Shown: positions 1 to 8,656, counted from the first letter of the stretch. The stretch is 22,690 bases of DNA from Lachnospiraceae bacterium (GCA_009774465.1 VSNT01000065.1:1-22690); one strand, 5' to 3'. Notes: generated by a model not told the origin, from the letters alone. Made by a program: numbers and translations.

Positions 1-61
1 ACAGGAAGCTTACCATAAATTTCCTTGTAGCAAAATCATCTTCTGCCAATAGAATCTTCAT
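1..61 (-). CDS. Response regulator receiver protein, N-terminal fragment
   Basis: Only the first 20 codons are inside the window; the gene runs off the left edge. The translation begins MKILLAEDDFATRKFM, the typical first beta strand and paired acidic residues (E7, D8, D9) of a CheY-like receiver domain. The ATG at 61 is preceded by an AAGGAG ribosome site that overlaps the cheB stop codon; the two genes are 12 bases apart, so they are almost certainly cotranscribed and translationally close. Whether it is a single-domain CheY or a longer regulator cannot be seen. As the last visible gene of the kinase/RR/cheR/cheB operon it may be a phosphorylation target or sink of that system (inference). 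Confidence 0.8.
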   Translation of the reverse strand, partial: MKILLAEDDFATRKFMVSFL

Positions 62-73
62 ATCCCTTCTCCT

Positions 74-1102
74 TTACATTTTATTTAATACTCCGTATGT
101 TCTTTTTGCAATATCGGAAAGTTTTTCCTGAAACTCCACTGCACCAATATCATAGGCAACCTTGGGCATACCATATACCACACAGGTGGATTCATCCTGT
201 CCAATTGTCCTTGCTCCGGCTTTCCTCATGGCCAAAAGTCCTTTTGCACCATCGCCTCCCATACCCGTTAAAATAATTCCAACTGCATTTGGGCCGGCAA
301 CCTTTGCAACAGAATCAAACAAAACCTCAACTGACGGACAATGTCCATTTACCTTAGGCGCCGCCTTGCACTCCACCTGGTAAACGCCGTTTACCTTTAC
401 CAGTTTCATGTGCCTGTCACCGCCTGGCGCAATCAGCATATGTCCGGGCAGCACCCGGTCGCCTGTTTCCGCTTCCTTAACCTGAATGCGGCACTGGTCG
501 TTTAATCTTTTTGCATACATAGCAGTAAATCCGGGCGGCATATGCTGCACTACCACCACCCCGGGAATGTCTGTTCCAAATTCCTTGGCAACCTCAAAAA
601 TTGCTTCTGTTCCTCCTGTGGAGGCGCCAATTGCCACAATCAGATTGTTGGATTTCACATTTAAATGCTGCTGTTCCTGCTCCATGATCACTTTCTTGAT
701 ATTACTGATCTTTGCAGTAGAAGCAATTTTAATCTTTACCAAAAGCTCATTTCTGATAAAATCCTCCAGCTGAGCACGGCTTGACACCGCCGGTTTTGCC
801 ACGAAATCCACAGCCCCTGCATTCATTGCGTCAAATACTTTTTCACTTAAAGAGCTGATAACCACCACCGGAAGTGGATATTGAGGCATCAGCTTACGCA
901 GAAATTCAATTCCACTCATTCGGGGAAGTTCCACATCCAAAGTCATAACATCCGGTTTCAGGCTTAAAATCGCATCCCTCGCTTCAAAAGGATCTCTTGC
1001 AGTTCCCACTACCTGTATTGCCGGATCTTTGTTCAGGTTTTGAACCAGGAGTTCTCTGAACACAATAGAATCTTCTACAACTAAAACTTTGATCGGTCTC
1101 AT
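74..1102 (-). CDS. cheB: Chemotaxis-type protein-glutamate methylesterase/deamidase CheB
   Basis: CheB removes methyl groups from (and deamidates) glutamate side chains of chemoreceptors; phosphorylation of its receiver domain activates it. The 342-residue protein has the full two-domain layout: receiver at about 5-125 with phospho-acceptor D56 (motif MTLDVELPRMSG) and K103, a short linker, then the esterase domain at about 152-340. The catalytic triad is visible as S161 (GASTGGTEA), H187 (VVQHMPPGFT) and D284 (LTGMGGDGAKG), close to the spacing in enterobacterial CheB, so it should be active. The ATG lies 7 bases after cheR and its GGGGAGGGAAGG-type ribosome site sits inside the cheR 3' end, so the two are coupled. 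Oddly there is no receptor, CheA or CheW nearby; the operon partner kinase at 3040-4470 is the obvious candidate phosphodonor (inference). Confidence 0.96.
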   Translation of the reverse strand: MRPIKVLVVEDSIVFRELLVQNLNKDPAIQVVGTARDPFEARDAILSLKPDVMTLDVELPRMSGIEFLRKLMPQYPLPVVVISSLSEKVFDAMNAGAVDFVAKPAVSSRAQLEDFIRNELLVKIKIASTAKISNIKKVIMEQEQQHLNVKSNNLIVAIGASTGGTEAIFEVAKEFGTDIPGVVVVQHMPPGFTAMYAKRLNDQCRIQVKEAETGDRVLPGHMLIAPGGDRHMKLVKVNGVYQVECKAAPKVNGHCPSVEVLFDSVAKVAGPNAVGIILTGMGGDGAKGLLAMRKAGARTIGQDESTCVVYGMPKVAYDIGAVEFQEKLSDIAKRTYGVLNKM

Positions 1103-1109
1103 ACCTTAC

Positions 1110-1928
1110 TTACCTTCCCTCCCCTTTTCTAAATATAGACGGTTGAATAATTTTAAAAGGCGTACTGCTTCTGTCAAGTGTTTCGGTAGTTCCTATAAAT
1201 AAATATCCTCCCGGCTCCAAAGCATCATAAACCTTTTGTACCAATTCCTGTTTGGTCTTCTCATCAAAATATATCATAACATTACGTAAAAATATCGTAT
1301 GCATCCTCTTCTTAAAAGGAAAAGGATCCATTAAATTAAACTGTCTGAAAATTACTTCCTTTTTCAGTTCATCCTTTACCTGATACTGCATTCCTCCGTT
1401 AATTGATTTAAAGAAATGCCTTTTCCACTGCTCCGGCAGCTTATTAAGCTGCTCCGGAGAATAAATACCGGCTATCGCCTGCTGCAGCACCTTCGTTGAA
1501 ATATCGGTTGCCAGCACTTTAGTATCCCACTGATCTCGTTCCAATCCAAAAAAATCCGCCAGAACCATTGCTATCATATAAGGTTCTTCTCCGGTTGATG
1601 CAGCGCCGCACCATATACGCAAATCCTTATTTCTGCTTTCTTTTGCTTTCAGCCAGGGTAAAACCTGCCCCTTAAAGAAATCAAAATGTTCGAATTCCCT
1701 CATAAAATATGTATGATTGGTGGTCAGAAAATTAACCAGCATTCTTTCTTCATTGCCGCTCTTATCACTTTCCACCGCATCCATAAATTCATGGAAATTC
1801 TTCCACCCCTTCTTCTTCAAATAATTTTCCAGACGGCCATTTATTATGACCTTCTTCTGGCTTAAATCAATACCATAATGCTGCTTCATATAAGCTGAGA
1901 TTCTCATAAATTCTTCATCTGTAATCAA
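1110..1928 (-). CDS. cheR: Chemotaxis-type protein-glutamate O-methyltransferase CheR
   Basis: CheR transfers methyl groups from S-adenosylmethionine to glutamates of chemoreceptors. The 272-residue protein has an N-terminal helical domain (about 1-75), the TNHTYFMREFEHF segment typical of the domain border (about 70-82), the SAM-binding motif WCGAASTGEEPYM (106-118), and the later FLRNVMIYFD and GYLFIGTTET motifs of the methyltransferase core. Its length is normal for the family. The start is a TTG at 1928, chosen because an AGGAGG ribosome site lies 8 bases upstream; the next ATG (residue 8) has no ribosome site and would trim the N-terminal helix. It follows the HD-GYP-like response regulator after 38 bases and precedes cheB by 7. 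No pentapeptide-tethering domain is present, and no receptor is in the window. Confidence 0.95.
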   Translation of the reverse strand: MITDEEFMRISAYMKQHYGIDLSQKKVIINGRLENYLKKKGWKNFHEFMDAVESDKSGNEERMLVNFLTTNHTYFMREFEHFDFFKGQVLPWLKAKESRNKDLRIWCGAASTGEEPYMIAMVLADFFGLERDQWDTKVLATDISTKVLQQAIAGIYSPEQLNKLPEQWKRHFFKSINGGMQYQVKDELKKEVIFRQFNLMDPFPFKKRMHTIFLRNVMIYFDEKTKQELVQKVYDALEPGGYLFIGTTETLDRSSTPFKIIQPSIFRKGEGR

Positions 1929-1966
1929 CTTTCCTTCCTCCTGTCACATAAATGAATTTTTCCCGC

Positions 1967-3028
1967 TTAACAAAATTGCCTTGATATTTTATTACATATT
2001 TTATAAATATCCGGATTAAACTTTATACCAGTTTCTCCTCTCATAATTTCCAGTGCTTCTTCTCTGGAATAGGCCTTTTTCCCTGTGAGAGTACAGTACC
2101 TGTCCATAATGGAAACAATTTGTGCTGAAAGAGGAATCTTTTCCCCCTGCAGTCCTTCTGGATATCCGCTTCCATTCCAGTTTTCATGGTGGCATCTTGC
2201 CATGTCTATGGCTGTGCTGATAAAATCATTATAATCATTATTCACACGCAGATCGCTTAAAAGTTTTGCACCAATGTCGGTATGCTTTTTAATTTCCGCT
2301 TCTTCTTCTTTAGTCAGGTTCCCTTTTTTCTGCAGAACCTCCTTGGGAATCCCAATATTTCCAATATCGCATAAAGGTGCTGCCAATTCAATGGTATCGA
2401 TGTGAGTATCCGAAATCTGGTCTTCAAACAAAGGCGATAACTGCATCCCCTGTGCAAGTATTCTGCAGTTTTTCCCAAGCCGGTTCATGTGCTCTTTTTC
2501 ATAATCCGCATTCTGTGCGGCCACATTTGCCATTGCAAATAAAATATTTTTCTTTTCCGATTCCATCTGTTTTAGCTGCTCGCTCACAGAAATCTGGAGA
2601 CGCCTGTTGGTATCCATAAGCTGTCTTTTCACTTCATGCAGACGGAGCTGCACACCCACTCTGGCCTGCACCACCTCCGGAATAAAGGGTTTGGTGATAT
2701 AATCCTCGCCTCCAAGTGAAAAGCCTTCCACAATATCCTCCGGATCATCAAATGCCGAAATGAATACTACCGGAATATTCTTTGTCTCCTCGTTCTTTTT
2801 TAAAATTCTGCATAATTCATATCCATCCATCTCCGGCATGGAAATATCTGTCAAAACAAGTCCGGGAGAATGCTGCGCAACCAATTCCAATGCCTGTTTT
2901 CCACTTTCTGCCAAAATTGGAATACTCCCCATATCTTTAATAATCTCTTCCAGAATAATTCGATTCATCTCCACATCATCAACGATCAGAATCTTAGCCT
3001 TATACGCTGCTTTAATCTTACGCTTCAT
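1967..3028 (-). CDS. Response regulator: receiver + degenerate HD-GYP domain
   Basis: Residues about 11-130 form a receiver domain with acidic pair D17/D18, phospho-acceptor D61 (LTDISMPEMDGYE) and K113. A coiled linker (about 130-165) leads to an HD-GYP-type output domain (about 165-345). Family members hydrolyse cyclic di-GMP with a two- or three-metal site. Here many ligand positions are kept (H180, D221, H249, H280, H281, D309, and GSGYP at 286-290), but the defining His-Asp pair reads Cys220-Asp221 (LCDIGN) and the following HDxxK lysine is Asn224. The enzyme is therefore probably weak or inactive and may instead bind a ligand or partner (inference). The intact paralogue is at 4577-5662. 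The gene begins 11 bases after the PAS kinase, with a GGGGG-containing ribosome site, so this kinase is its likely phosphodonor. Confidence 0.9.
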   Translation of the reverse strand: MKRKIKAAYKAKILIVDDVEMNRIILEEIIKDMGSIPILAESGKQALELVAQHSPGLVLTDISMPEMDGYELCRILKKNEETKNIPVVFISAFDDPEDIVEGFSLGGEDYITKPFIPEVVQARVGVQLRLHEVKRQLMDTNRRLQISVSEQLKQMESEKKNILFAMANVAAQNADYEKEHMNRLGKNCRILAQGMQLSPLFEDQISDTHIDTIELAAPLCDIGNIGIPKEVLQKKGNLTKEEEAEIKKHTDIGAKLLSDLRVNNDYNDFISTAIDMARCHHENWNGSGYPEGLQGEKIPLSAQIVSIMDRYCTLTGKKAYSREEALEIMRGETGIKFNPDIYKICNKISRQFC

Positions 3029-3039
3029 ATGTTATCCCC

Positions 3040-4470
3040 CTATTGCAGAAAATGATTTAACGCTTCATATTCCGTTGTTACCTTTTCGTAATTTTCCTTT
3101 TGGATTGCCATTTTCAAACGCAGAACCACACGTTTTACTTCCGAAGGAGCTTCCTGTGTCAACTGTCTGATGGTTTCCATAAACATTTCCGCCTTCTCCC
3201 AGTTTTCCATTTCCACACACAAAATAAGCTTTGACAGATTTTTCTTTAGATTTTCCTGATTCTCTTTTGTTCCATAGGTTCTGGCATCTTCTTCATTCCC
3301 CTGTGACTGCATTGCTGTCTGTTCAAAGGTATTTCTGTTTTTCACATCATCCGGCTTAAGTAAAACTTTGTCTCCCTCACAGGCTTCCACCCAAATGGAA
3401 AATGAAAAATTGCTTCCTCTGTTTTTCTCACTTTCCACTTCAATTCCTCCGCCCATCAGTTCCACCAACTGCTTACAGATATTTAAGCCCAGACCGGTAC
3501 CGCCATATTTCCTGGAAATAGATGCATCCACCTGGGAAAAACTCTGAAACAGCTTATTCCGGTCCCCCTTATCAATCCCTATTCCGGTATCTGATACGAT
3601 AAAGAACAGTTCCATTTTATGATTGACCTGTGCTGTTCTGAACACTTCCACTGTGATTTTCCCCAGAGAAGTAAATTTCAGTGCATTTGACAGAAGATTA
3701 TTAAGTATCTGCACAATACGGAGTTCATCACCTATAATATATTCCGGCACCTGAGGCGATACCGTCATAAAAAACTCCAGACCTTTTTCAGTGATCTTGC
3801 TGATATGATTTCCTTTTACATAATCCAGCATATTTCTGAAATGAAATCTGCGGGGTTCTAAGGTAAACTTTCCTGCTTCCAGCTTGGAAAAATCAAGAAT
3901 ATTATTTATGATTTTATTCATATCATCACAGCAGCGCTCTATCAGCCGAAGCTGCTTTTCTGTCTCTTCTCCTGTTCTGCGGCTCAGCATTTCCCTGACA
4001 TTGCCCAGTATCCCATTGACCGGCGTCCGAAGCTCATGAGTTACATTGGCCACAAACTCCGACTTAACCTTCAGCGCCTCGTCTGCGTCCTGTCTGATCC
4101 GCTCCACTTCCCTGTTCAGGAACTCTTTTTCCAGTATATCATTGGCCATACATATGTACATTCCGGAGCGGACACTGTTTTCTATGATTCTGGCTTCAAC
4201 CGGAAAGCAGGTTAAGTTCTTACGATATGCAACAAGATGCTGCTCATTTCCAGCAAGATCCTGTCCATTAAAATTATCTTTTCCTGTCCGGAAATCATTT
4301 GGAAAAATATCGCTGATATGCTTACCGCATAAGTCATTTTCATACTCCAGCTTTTGTCTTGCAGACACATTTGCATAAGAGATAATTCCCTTCTGATCGA
4401 ACATCAGAATCATCTCTAAAGCATCTTCCCCCGGAAATACTTCCACGGGAAATTGTTCCTTCTCTTCCAT
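3040..4470 (-). CDS. Soluble PAS sensor histidine kinase with C-terminal pseudo-Hpt tail
   Basis: The 476-residue protein has no membrane segment. Residues about 15-120 look like a PAS sensor domain, followed by a short coiled coil and a HisKA dimerisation domain with phospho-acceptor H145 (NVTHELRTPVNG). The ATPase domain (about 245-362) has the N box (NNLLSNALKF, N262), G1 box (DTGIGI, D294) and G2 box (GGTGLGLNI), so kinase activity is expected. After a polar linker (about 365-405) comes a roughly 70-residue helical tail. It aligns in spacing with the Hpt protein at 5733-6083, but the phosphorylatable His position reads Glu432 (AxxxxETIR against AxxxxHTLK). First gene of the operon with the pseudo-HD-GYP regulator, cheR and cheB; the ATG at 4470 follows a GGGGGA ribosome site. 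I see no clear promoter in the 60 bases upstream. Confidence 0.92.
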   Translation of the reverse strand: MEEKEQFPVEVFPGEDALEMILMFDQKGIISYANVSARQKLEYENDLCGKHISDIFPNDFRTGKDNFNGQDLAGNEQHLVAYRKNLTCFPVEARIIENSVRSGMYICMANDILEKEFLNREVERIRQDADEALKVKSEFVANVTHELRTPVNGILGNVREMLSRRTGEETEKQLRLIERCCDDMNKIINNILDFSKLEAGKFTLEPRRFHFRNMLDYVKGNHISKITEKGLEFFMTVSPQVPEYIIGDELRIVQILNNLLSNALKFTSLGKITVEVFRTAQVNHKMELFFIVSDTGIGIDKGDRNKLFQSFSQVDASISRKYGGTGLGLNICKQLVELMGGGIEVESEKNRGSNFSFSIWVEACEGDKVLLKPDDVKNRNTFEQTAMQSQGNEEDARTYGTKENQENLKKNLSKLILCVEMENWEKAEMFMETIRQLTQEAPSEVKRVVLRLKMAIQKENYEKVTTEYEALNHFLQ

Positions 4471-4528
4471 TACAGTCCCCCATGTCCTTTCTCAAACAAC
4501 GAATGCCTCGCTCCGCGAGACATCCTTG

Positions 4529-4565
4529 TGATAAAAATAGGCAGCAAAAATATATTTTTGCTGCC
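4529..4565 (-). terminator. Rho-independent terminator after the phosphorelay operon
   Basis: A perfect 26-base palindrome at 4540-4565 (arms GGCAGCAAAAATA and its complement) is followed on the minus strand by a U-rich run, TATTTTTATC. It lies 11 bases after the stop codon of the HD-GYP regulator and separates that operon from the PAS-kinase operon. Because it is symmetric it can fold on both strands, but only the minus strand has a gene feeding into it. Confidence 0.8.
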
Positions 4566-4576
4566 TGCTATCTGTT

Positions 4577-5662
4577 TCATGACGAAAAGTCAAACATCTT
4601 AATTACTTCTACAATGTTAAAGAAATCTTCCTTGGCAAGCGCGAAACACTCTAATACATCTGGTGAAAACTGCCCGCATTCTCCATTCATTATCATGTCG
4701 TATGCTATGTTGTTAGCGTATATGCTCTTATATACTCTGGGGCTTACTAACGCATCATAAACATCAGCAACAGCAACAATATGTGCACTGATCGGGATTT
4801 CTTCTCCAACCAGGTGATCAGGATATCCGTTACCATCCCACCTCTCATGGTGATAACGGCAGATTTCATAACAATAACGATAAAACTCATTATCTTGTTT
4901 ATCCCGGAATTTTTCCAGAATATCACACCCGATCGTGGTATGTGTCTTCATAATTTCAAATTCTTCCGGTGTCAGACGCGCCGGTTTTAAAAGAATCGCA
5001 TCCGGAATACCTATTTTACCAATATCATGAAGAGCTGACGCTCTGGCAATTTCATCTACCTGCGCAGGTGTAATTCCATACTTGGGGAAATACTTCATAA
5101 GATATTTCAGCAGAATCCTTGTGAAATATTTAATACGTCTGATATGCTCCCCTGTCTCAAGACTTCTGAATTCAACTACAGAGCTTAAAGCATCAATCAT
5201 AAATTCATTACCTTCACGCAGCTTTTTCTCCTGCGCTCTGATTGCTTCTTCCTGCTCTTTTAAGCGCTCCTGCATATAGTATTTATTCTGATACAGTTCA
5301 ATAATATTTTTAGCCCGGCGCCTTACAATATGGGGATAAAAAGGCTTATGCATAACGTCCGCCACACCATAGGCATAGGCCTGGTCATCACTGTCAAGGA
5401 TCGTCTCACCGGTAATCAGGATTACCGGAATCTTTTCAAGCAGGTCATGGGTTTTCATGTATTCCAGCACCCAGAAGCCATCCATAACCGGCATAACAAC
5501 ATCCAGCAGGATCAATGCTATATTGGAATTATTTTCAATCTGAACAGTTGCCACCTGTCCGTTTTCCGCCTCGAGAATTTCATATTCTTCTTCAAACAAA
5601 CCTCTTAATATCACGCGGTTTATTTCTTCATCATCAACAATTAATATCTGCTGTTTAAGCAT
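4577..5662 (-). CDS. Response regulator with HD-GYP cyclic di-GMP phosphodiesterase domain
   Basis: Receiver domain at about 4-122 with D10/D11, phospho-acceptor D54 (LLDVVMPVMDG) and K106, a charged coiled-coil linker (about 122-150), and a complete HD-GYP domain (about 155-340). The metal ligands and signature are all visible: H173, H212-D213 with K216 (LHDIGKIGIP), H241, H271-H272, GNGYP at 277-281 and D300. It is expected to hydrolyse cyclic di-GMP when phosphorylated. The start is set at the ATG at 5662 because AGGTGG lies 4 bases upstream; an in-frame ATG 33 bases further up has no ribosome site. It follows the Hpt gene by 70 bases and ends just before a strong terminator, making it the output of the hybrid kinase/Hpt relay (inference from order and domain content). 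Confidence 0.93.
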   Translation of the reverse strand: MLKQQILIVDDEEINRVILRGLFEEEYEILEAENGQVATVQIENNSNIALILLDVVMPVMDGFWVLEYMKTHDLLEKIPVILITGETILDSDDQAYAYGVADVMHKPFYPHIVRRRAKNIIELYQNKYYMQERLKEQEEAIRAQEKKLREGNEFMIDALSSVVEFRSLETGEHIRRIKYFTRILLKYLMKYFPKYGITPAQVDEIARASALHDIGKIGIPDAILLKPARLTPEEFEIMKTHTTIGCDILEKFRDKQDNEFYRYCYEICRYHHERWDGNGYPDHLVGEEIPISAHIVAVADVYDALVSPRVYKSIYANNIAYDMIMNGECGQFSPDVLECFALAKEDFFNIVEVIKMFDFSS

Positions 5663-5666
5663 ATTG

Positions 5667-5672
5667 CCACCT
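5667..5672 (-). promoter_or_regulatory. Ribosome binding site deciding the HD-GYP regulator start
   Basis: AGGTGG on the minus strand, 4 bases before the ATG at 5662. The longer in-frame start at 5695 has only A/T-rich sequence upstream, so the shorter 361-residue protein is preferred. Confidence 0.65.
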
Positions 5673-5732
5673 CTCACAAATTGCATTTCTTTCATAGTCT
5701 ACGTTATCATTTTTCAATAAAATTGTCAATTT

Positions 5733-6083
5733 TTATTGATACTTTTCTATACAGGCAACAACCTTTTCCTCAACGGGAAAACTGCCCTCCAAAACACTCT
5801 TCGCCTTCTCCGTATCATTTTGCCGAAGAAGCGCAACGATATCTGTGTAGGCTTCATAAAGCGGAGTGATTGACAAATTTCCCAGCACTCCCTTAAGTGT
5901 ATGGGCAATCTCAATGGCGCCATCAATATTTCCCGCCTCAATCGCCTCCATTACCTGAGTTCCTTTCATCATATTCGGAAGCTTTTTCAACATTTTTTCA
6001 TAAAGCGCCGCATTGTTCATAAATCTCTGCATTGCCTCATCTACGTTCGCTCCCAGCTCCTTAAGTTCATCCACCATACTCAT
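5733..6083 (-). CDS. Stand-alone histidine phosphotransfer (Hpt) protein
   Basis: A 116-residue all-helical protein with the Hpt signature at residues 56-70: AIEIAHTLKGVLGNL, with phospho-acceptor H61 and the following K64-G65. Hpt proteins shuttle phosphate from the receiver of a hybrid kinase to the receiver of a response regulator. It lies 21 bases after the hybrid kinase, which itself lacks an Hpt domain, and ahead of the receiver-HD-GYP protein, so it fills the missing step of a four-step phosphorelay. The ATG at 6083 follows an AGAGGAG ribosome site with 8-base spacing. A second in-frame ATG two codons later is possible but changes nothing. Confidence 0.93.
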   Translation of the reverse strand: MSMVDELKELGANVDEAMQRFMNNAALYEKMLKKLPNMMKGTQVMEAIEAGNIDGAIEIAHTLKGVLGNLSITPLYEAYTDIVALLRQNDTEKAKSVLEGSFPVEEKVVACIEKYQ

Positions 6084-6104
6084 CTTTATTTCTCCTCTTA
6101 ATTT

Positions 6105-8651
6105 TTATTTTTTGATATACTTATCCAACTGACGTTCCACTTCTCTGATATCAATAGGCTTTGCAACATGTGCGTTCATTCCGCTTTCCATACATCTTCT
6201 TATATCTTCTTCAAAGGCGTCTGCAGTCATTGCAATGATTGGAATATCTGCATCTTCACGCTCAAGCGCCCGAATTTCTCTGGCTGCTTCGTGCCCTGTC
6301 ATTACCGGCATACGAATATCCATAAGAATTGCATCGTAGAATCCTATCGGTGACTGTTTGAATTTATCCACACAAATCTGTCCGTTTTCCGCCCATTCCA
6401 GCTCCAGTCCTCTTTCTGTCAACAGTGCTTCTGCAATTTCCCAGTTCAGATCATTGTCCTCTGCCAGCAGGATTTTCCTGCCGGTAAGATCTATCTCCCT
6501 TTCAGATGGCTGATTTTCCAAATCCTCCTCTGTTTCAACAAACTGCCTCAGACCATAGAACAGTGTGGACTTAAACAGCGGCTTTGAAATAAATCCTGTA
6601 ATTCCGGCATCTCTCGCTTCATGCTCAATTTCATTCCAGTCATAAGCCGAAATCAGCAGAATTGGAATATCCCCTCCCATTTGTGCGCGGATTTTGCGGG
6701 CTGTTTCAATGCCATCCATGCCGGGAAGCCTCCAGTCTAACAGTATAATCTGGAAATCATTCTGTTCCTTATGTCTTTTGCTTACCAGTTCTACTGCCGA
6801 TTCCCCATCCAGCGTCCACTCTGAATTAATTCCAATATCTTTCAGGGCGTTGATGACGCTTTCGCATAACTGCTCATCATCATCCACTACCAGCATATGC
6901 CATTCCGGCAATATCATTTCTTCCTCTTTTACCAGCACCTTCTCCAGGTCTAATATTACATGGAATTCCGTTCCTTCCCCCTGCTTACTGTTTACTTCAA
7001 CGATGCCTCCCATTACGTCAACAATATATTTGGTAATGGCCATTCCAAGGCCGGTTCCTTCTGTTTTTTGAACCCGCTTACTGTCTTCACGTGTAAATGC
7101 ATCAAATATTGTTTTCTTAAATTCCTCCGACATGCCAATGCCATTATCTTTTACTTTGATATGTACCCTGATATAAGTATCTCCAATGGGAGACGGTTCC
7201 TCGTACAGACTGATTTCAATGTAGCCGCCCTCCGGAGTAAACTTGATCGCATTGGACAGGAAGTTAAGGAGCACCTGATTTAACCGGACGCTGTCACAAT
7301 ATACATCCTCGGTCTCAACATTCCTGATATGAATACTGAAATGCTGCTTTTTTTCTTTAATCTGGGGCTGCACAATATTGACAATACTGTCCATCACTTC
7401 TCTTAAGGAAATCTGTTCTATATGTAACGTCAACTTCCCGCTCTCTATCTTGGACATATCCAGAACATCATTTATCAGCCCAAGCAGATGCTTACTGGAT
7501 AAGGTGATCTTTTTCAGACAGTTTTGAACCTGTTTTTTATCATCAATGTTGGCTGCCGCAATTGCAGTCATTCCCACAATCGCATTCATTGGCGTACGAA
7601 TGTCATGGCTCATATTAGATAAAAATTCACTTTTGGCCCTTGTTGCATGTACTGCTTCTTCACGTGCCTTTTCAAGTTCCTCCATTTGCCGCTTGCTTAA
7701 TTTCAGGTATAAAAGGAAAACAATTACTACTGAAAGCAGAACAATTCCACTGCCTGCAAAAATTGCCGCCACCTGAATCGTACTGAACTGGCTTACCACT
7801 TCATCCATCGTACCATATGTCATCACCGTCACCAGATACCACTCTGAATTAGGAAGCTTCGTACAATATAAATGACTTCTTGAGTCCTTCATATGAAGCA
7901 CTGTGGAGTAGCTTTTCCCCTCCCGCATTGATTTTTGAAGCTCATCAATATAATTTTCCGCACTTTTACCTGCCGAACTGTCAACAGTTGCCCTAATCTG
8001 ATCAAAATAACTGTCTTTTTCCGTGCTTCCACTCCTTATGACAAAACTGCCGTCACGCCTGATTACATGAGAATACACCAGAGAATCATTTTCATCCAGC
8101 GAAAGCACTCTTATAATATACTCACAGGGAATGCCTGCCACAAGGGCAATGCTTTTCGTGCCGTCCTTCATGGGTATTGCTGCTTTAACGCCAAAAAGGA
8201 CAATATCATTGGAAGAAGCGTCCAGGCCTACAGCCACCTTTTTTTCCCCTTTTTTCATTGATTCCCAAAAAGGCTCCGGATCAGCCAGCGTAACCTGTTC
8301 GCCAGTGAGCATTTCAAAATTTCCATTTCCTGAATATAATCCAAGATACTGGAAGTTACGGCCTTCCGCACTATACTGCAGCTGCTCCACCATAGCATCA
8401 TAATCAGAATCACTGCCTTCCGAAATATCCTCAACAATACTTTCCAACTGTATCAACTGTGTATCAATAGTAGTTTTAAAATGCATTCCAATACGTTCAT
8501 TCATGCCTGACATATAAATCGTGCCAATCTCACTGATCATCTCTGTATTTTTCCTGCTCAAAAAGCTTGCAAGGAAAGAAAAGACCAGCAGACAGGTAAA
8601 TAATATTGCAATCAAACTGATCGTTAATAATCTTATGGTTTTATTTTTCAC
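6105..8651 (-). CDS. Membrane hybrid sensor histidine kinase with two receiver domains
   Basis: An 848-residue membrane sensor. TM1 is at about 7-30; an extracytoplasmic region of roughly 260 residues (about 35-290) has the size and flanking of a dCache-type sensor; TM2 is at about 293-316. A cytoplasmic coiled coil and HisKA follow with H349 (NMSHDIRTPMNA), then an ATPase domain with N467, DNGIGM (D502) and GTGLGMAI. Two receivers come after this: REC1 at about 585-705 (D590/D591, D639, K690) and REC2 at about 725-846 (D778, K831). It lacks its own Hpt; the next gene supplies one. The start is the GTG at 8651, with GGAGG 5 bases upstream. A longer frame from TTG at 8729 is rejected because it would run through the operon promoter. 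The sensed ligand cannot be predicted. Confidence 0.93.
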   Translation of the reverse strand: MKNKTIRLLTISLIAILFTCLLVFSFLASFLSRKNTEMISEIGTIYMSGMNERIGMHFKTTIDTQLIQLESIVEDISEGSDSDYDAMVEQLQYSAEGRNFQYLGLYSGNGNFEMLTGEQVTLADPEPFWESMKKGEKKVAVGLDASSNDIVLFGVKAAIPMKDGTKSIALVAGIPCEYIIRVLSLDENDSLVYSHVIRRDGSFVIRSGSTEKDSYFDQIRATVDSSAGKSAENYIDELQKSMREGKSYSTVLHMKDSRSHLYCTKLPNSEWYLVTVMTYGTMDEVVSQFSTIQVAAIFAGSGIVLLSVVIVFLLYLKLSKRQMEELEKAREEAVHATRAKSEFLSNMSHDIRTPMNAIVGMTAIAAANIDDKKQVQNCLKKITLSSKHLLGLINDVLDMSKIESGKLTLHIEQISLREVMDSIVNIVQPQIKEKKQHFSIHIRNVETEDVYCDSVRLNQVLLNFLSNAIKFTPEGGYIEISLYEEPSPIGDTYIRVHIKVKDNGIGMSEEFKKTIFDAFTREDSKRVQKTEGTGLGMAITKYIVDVMGGIVEVNSKQGEGTEFHVILDLEKVLVKEEEMILPEWHMLVVDDDEQLCESVINALKDIGINSEWTLDGESAVELVSKRHKEQNDFQIILLDWRLPGMDGIETARKIRAQMGGDIPILLISAYDWNEIEHEARDAGITGFISKPLFKSTLFYGLRQFVETEEDLENQPSEREIDLTGRKILLAEDNDLNWEIAEALLTERGLELEWAENGQICVDKFKQSPIGFYDAILMDIRMPVMTGHEAAREIRALEREDADIPIIAMTADAFEEDIRRCMESGMNAHVAKPIDIREVERQLDKYIKK

Positions 8652-8656
8652 TTTTT

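Noticed and set aside
2760..3170. Plus-strand frame of 136 codons opposite the pseudo-HD-GYP and kinase genes
   Set aside because: Antisense to two well-supported coding regions, without family features or a ribosome site.
5708..5745. A/T-only inverted repeat (CAATAAAA/TTTTATTG) between the Hpt and HD-GYP genes as a terminator
   Set aside because: No GC pairs and no clear U-run, so the stem would be weak. The operon probably continues through it.
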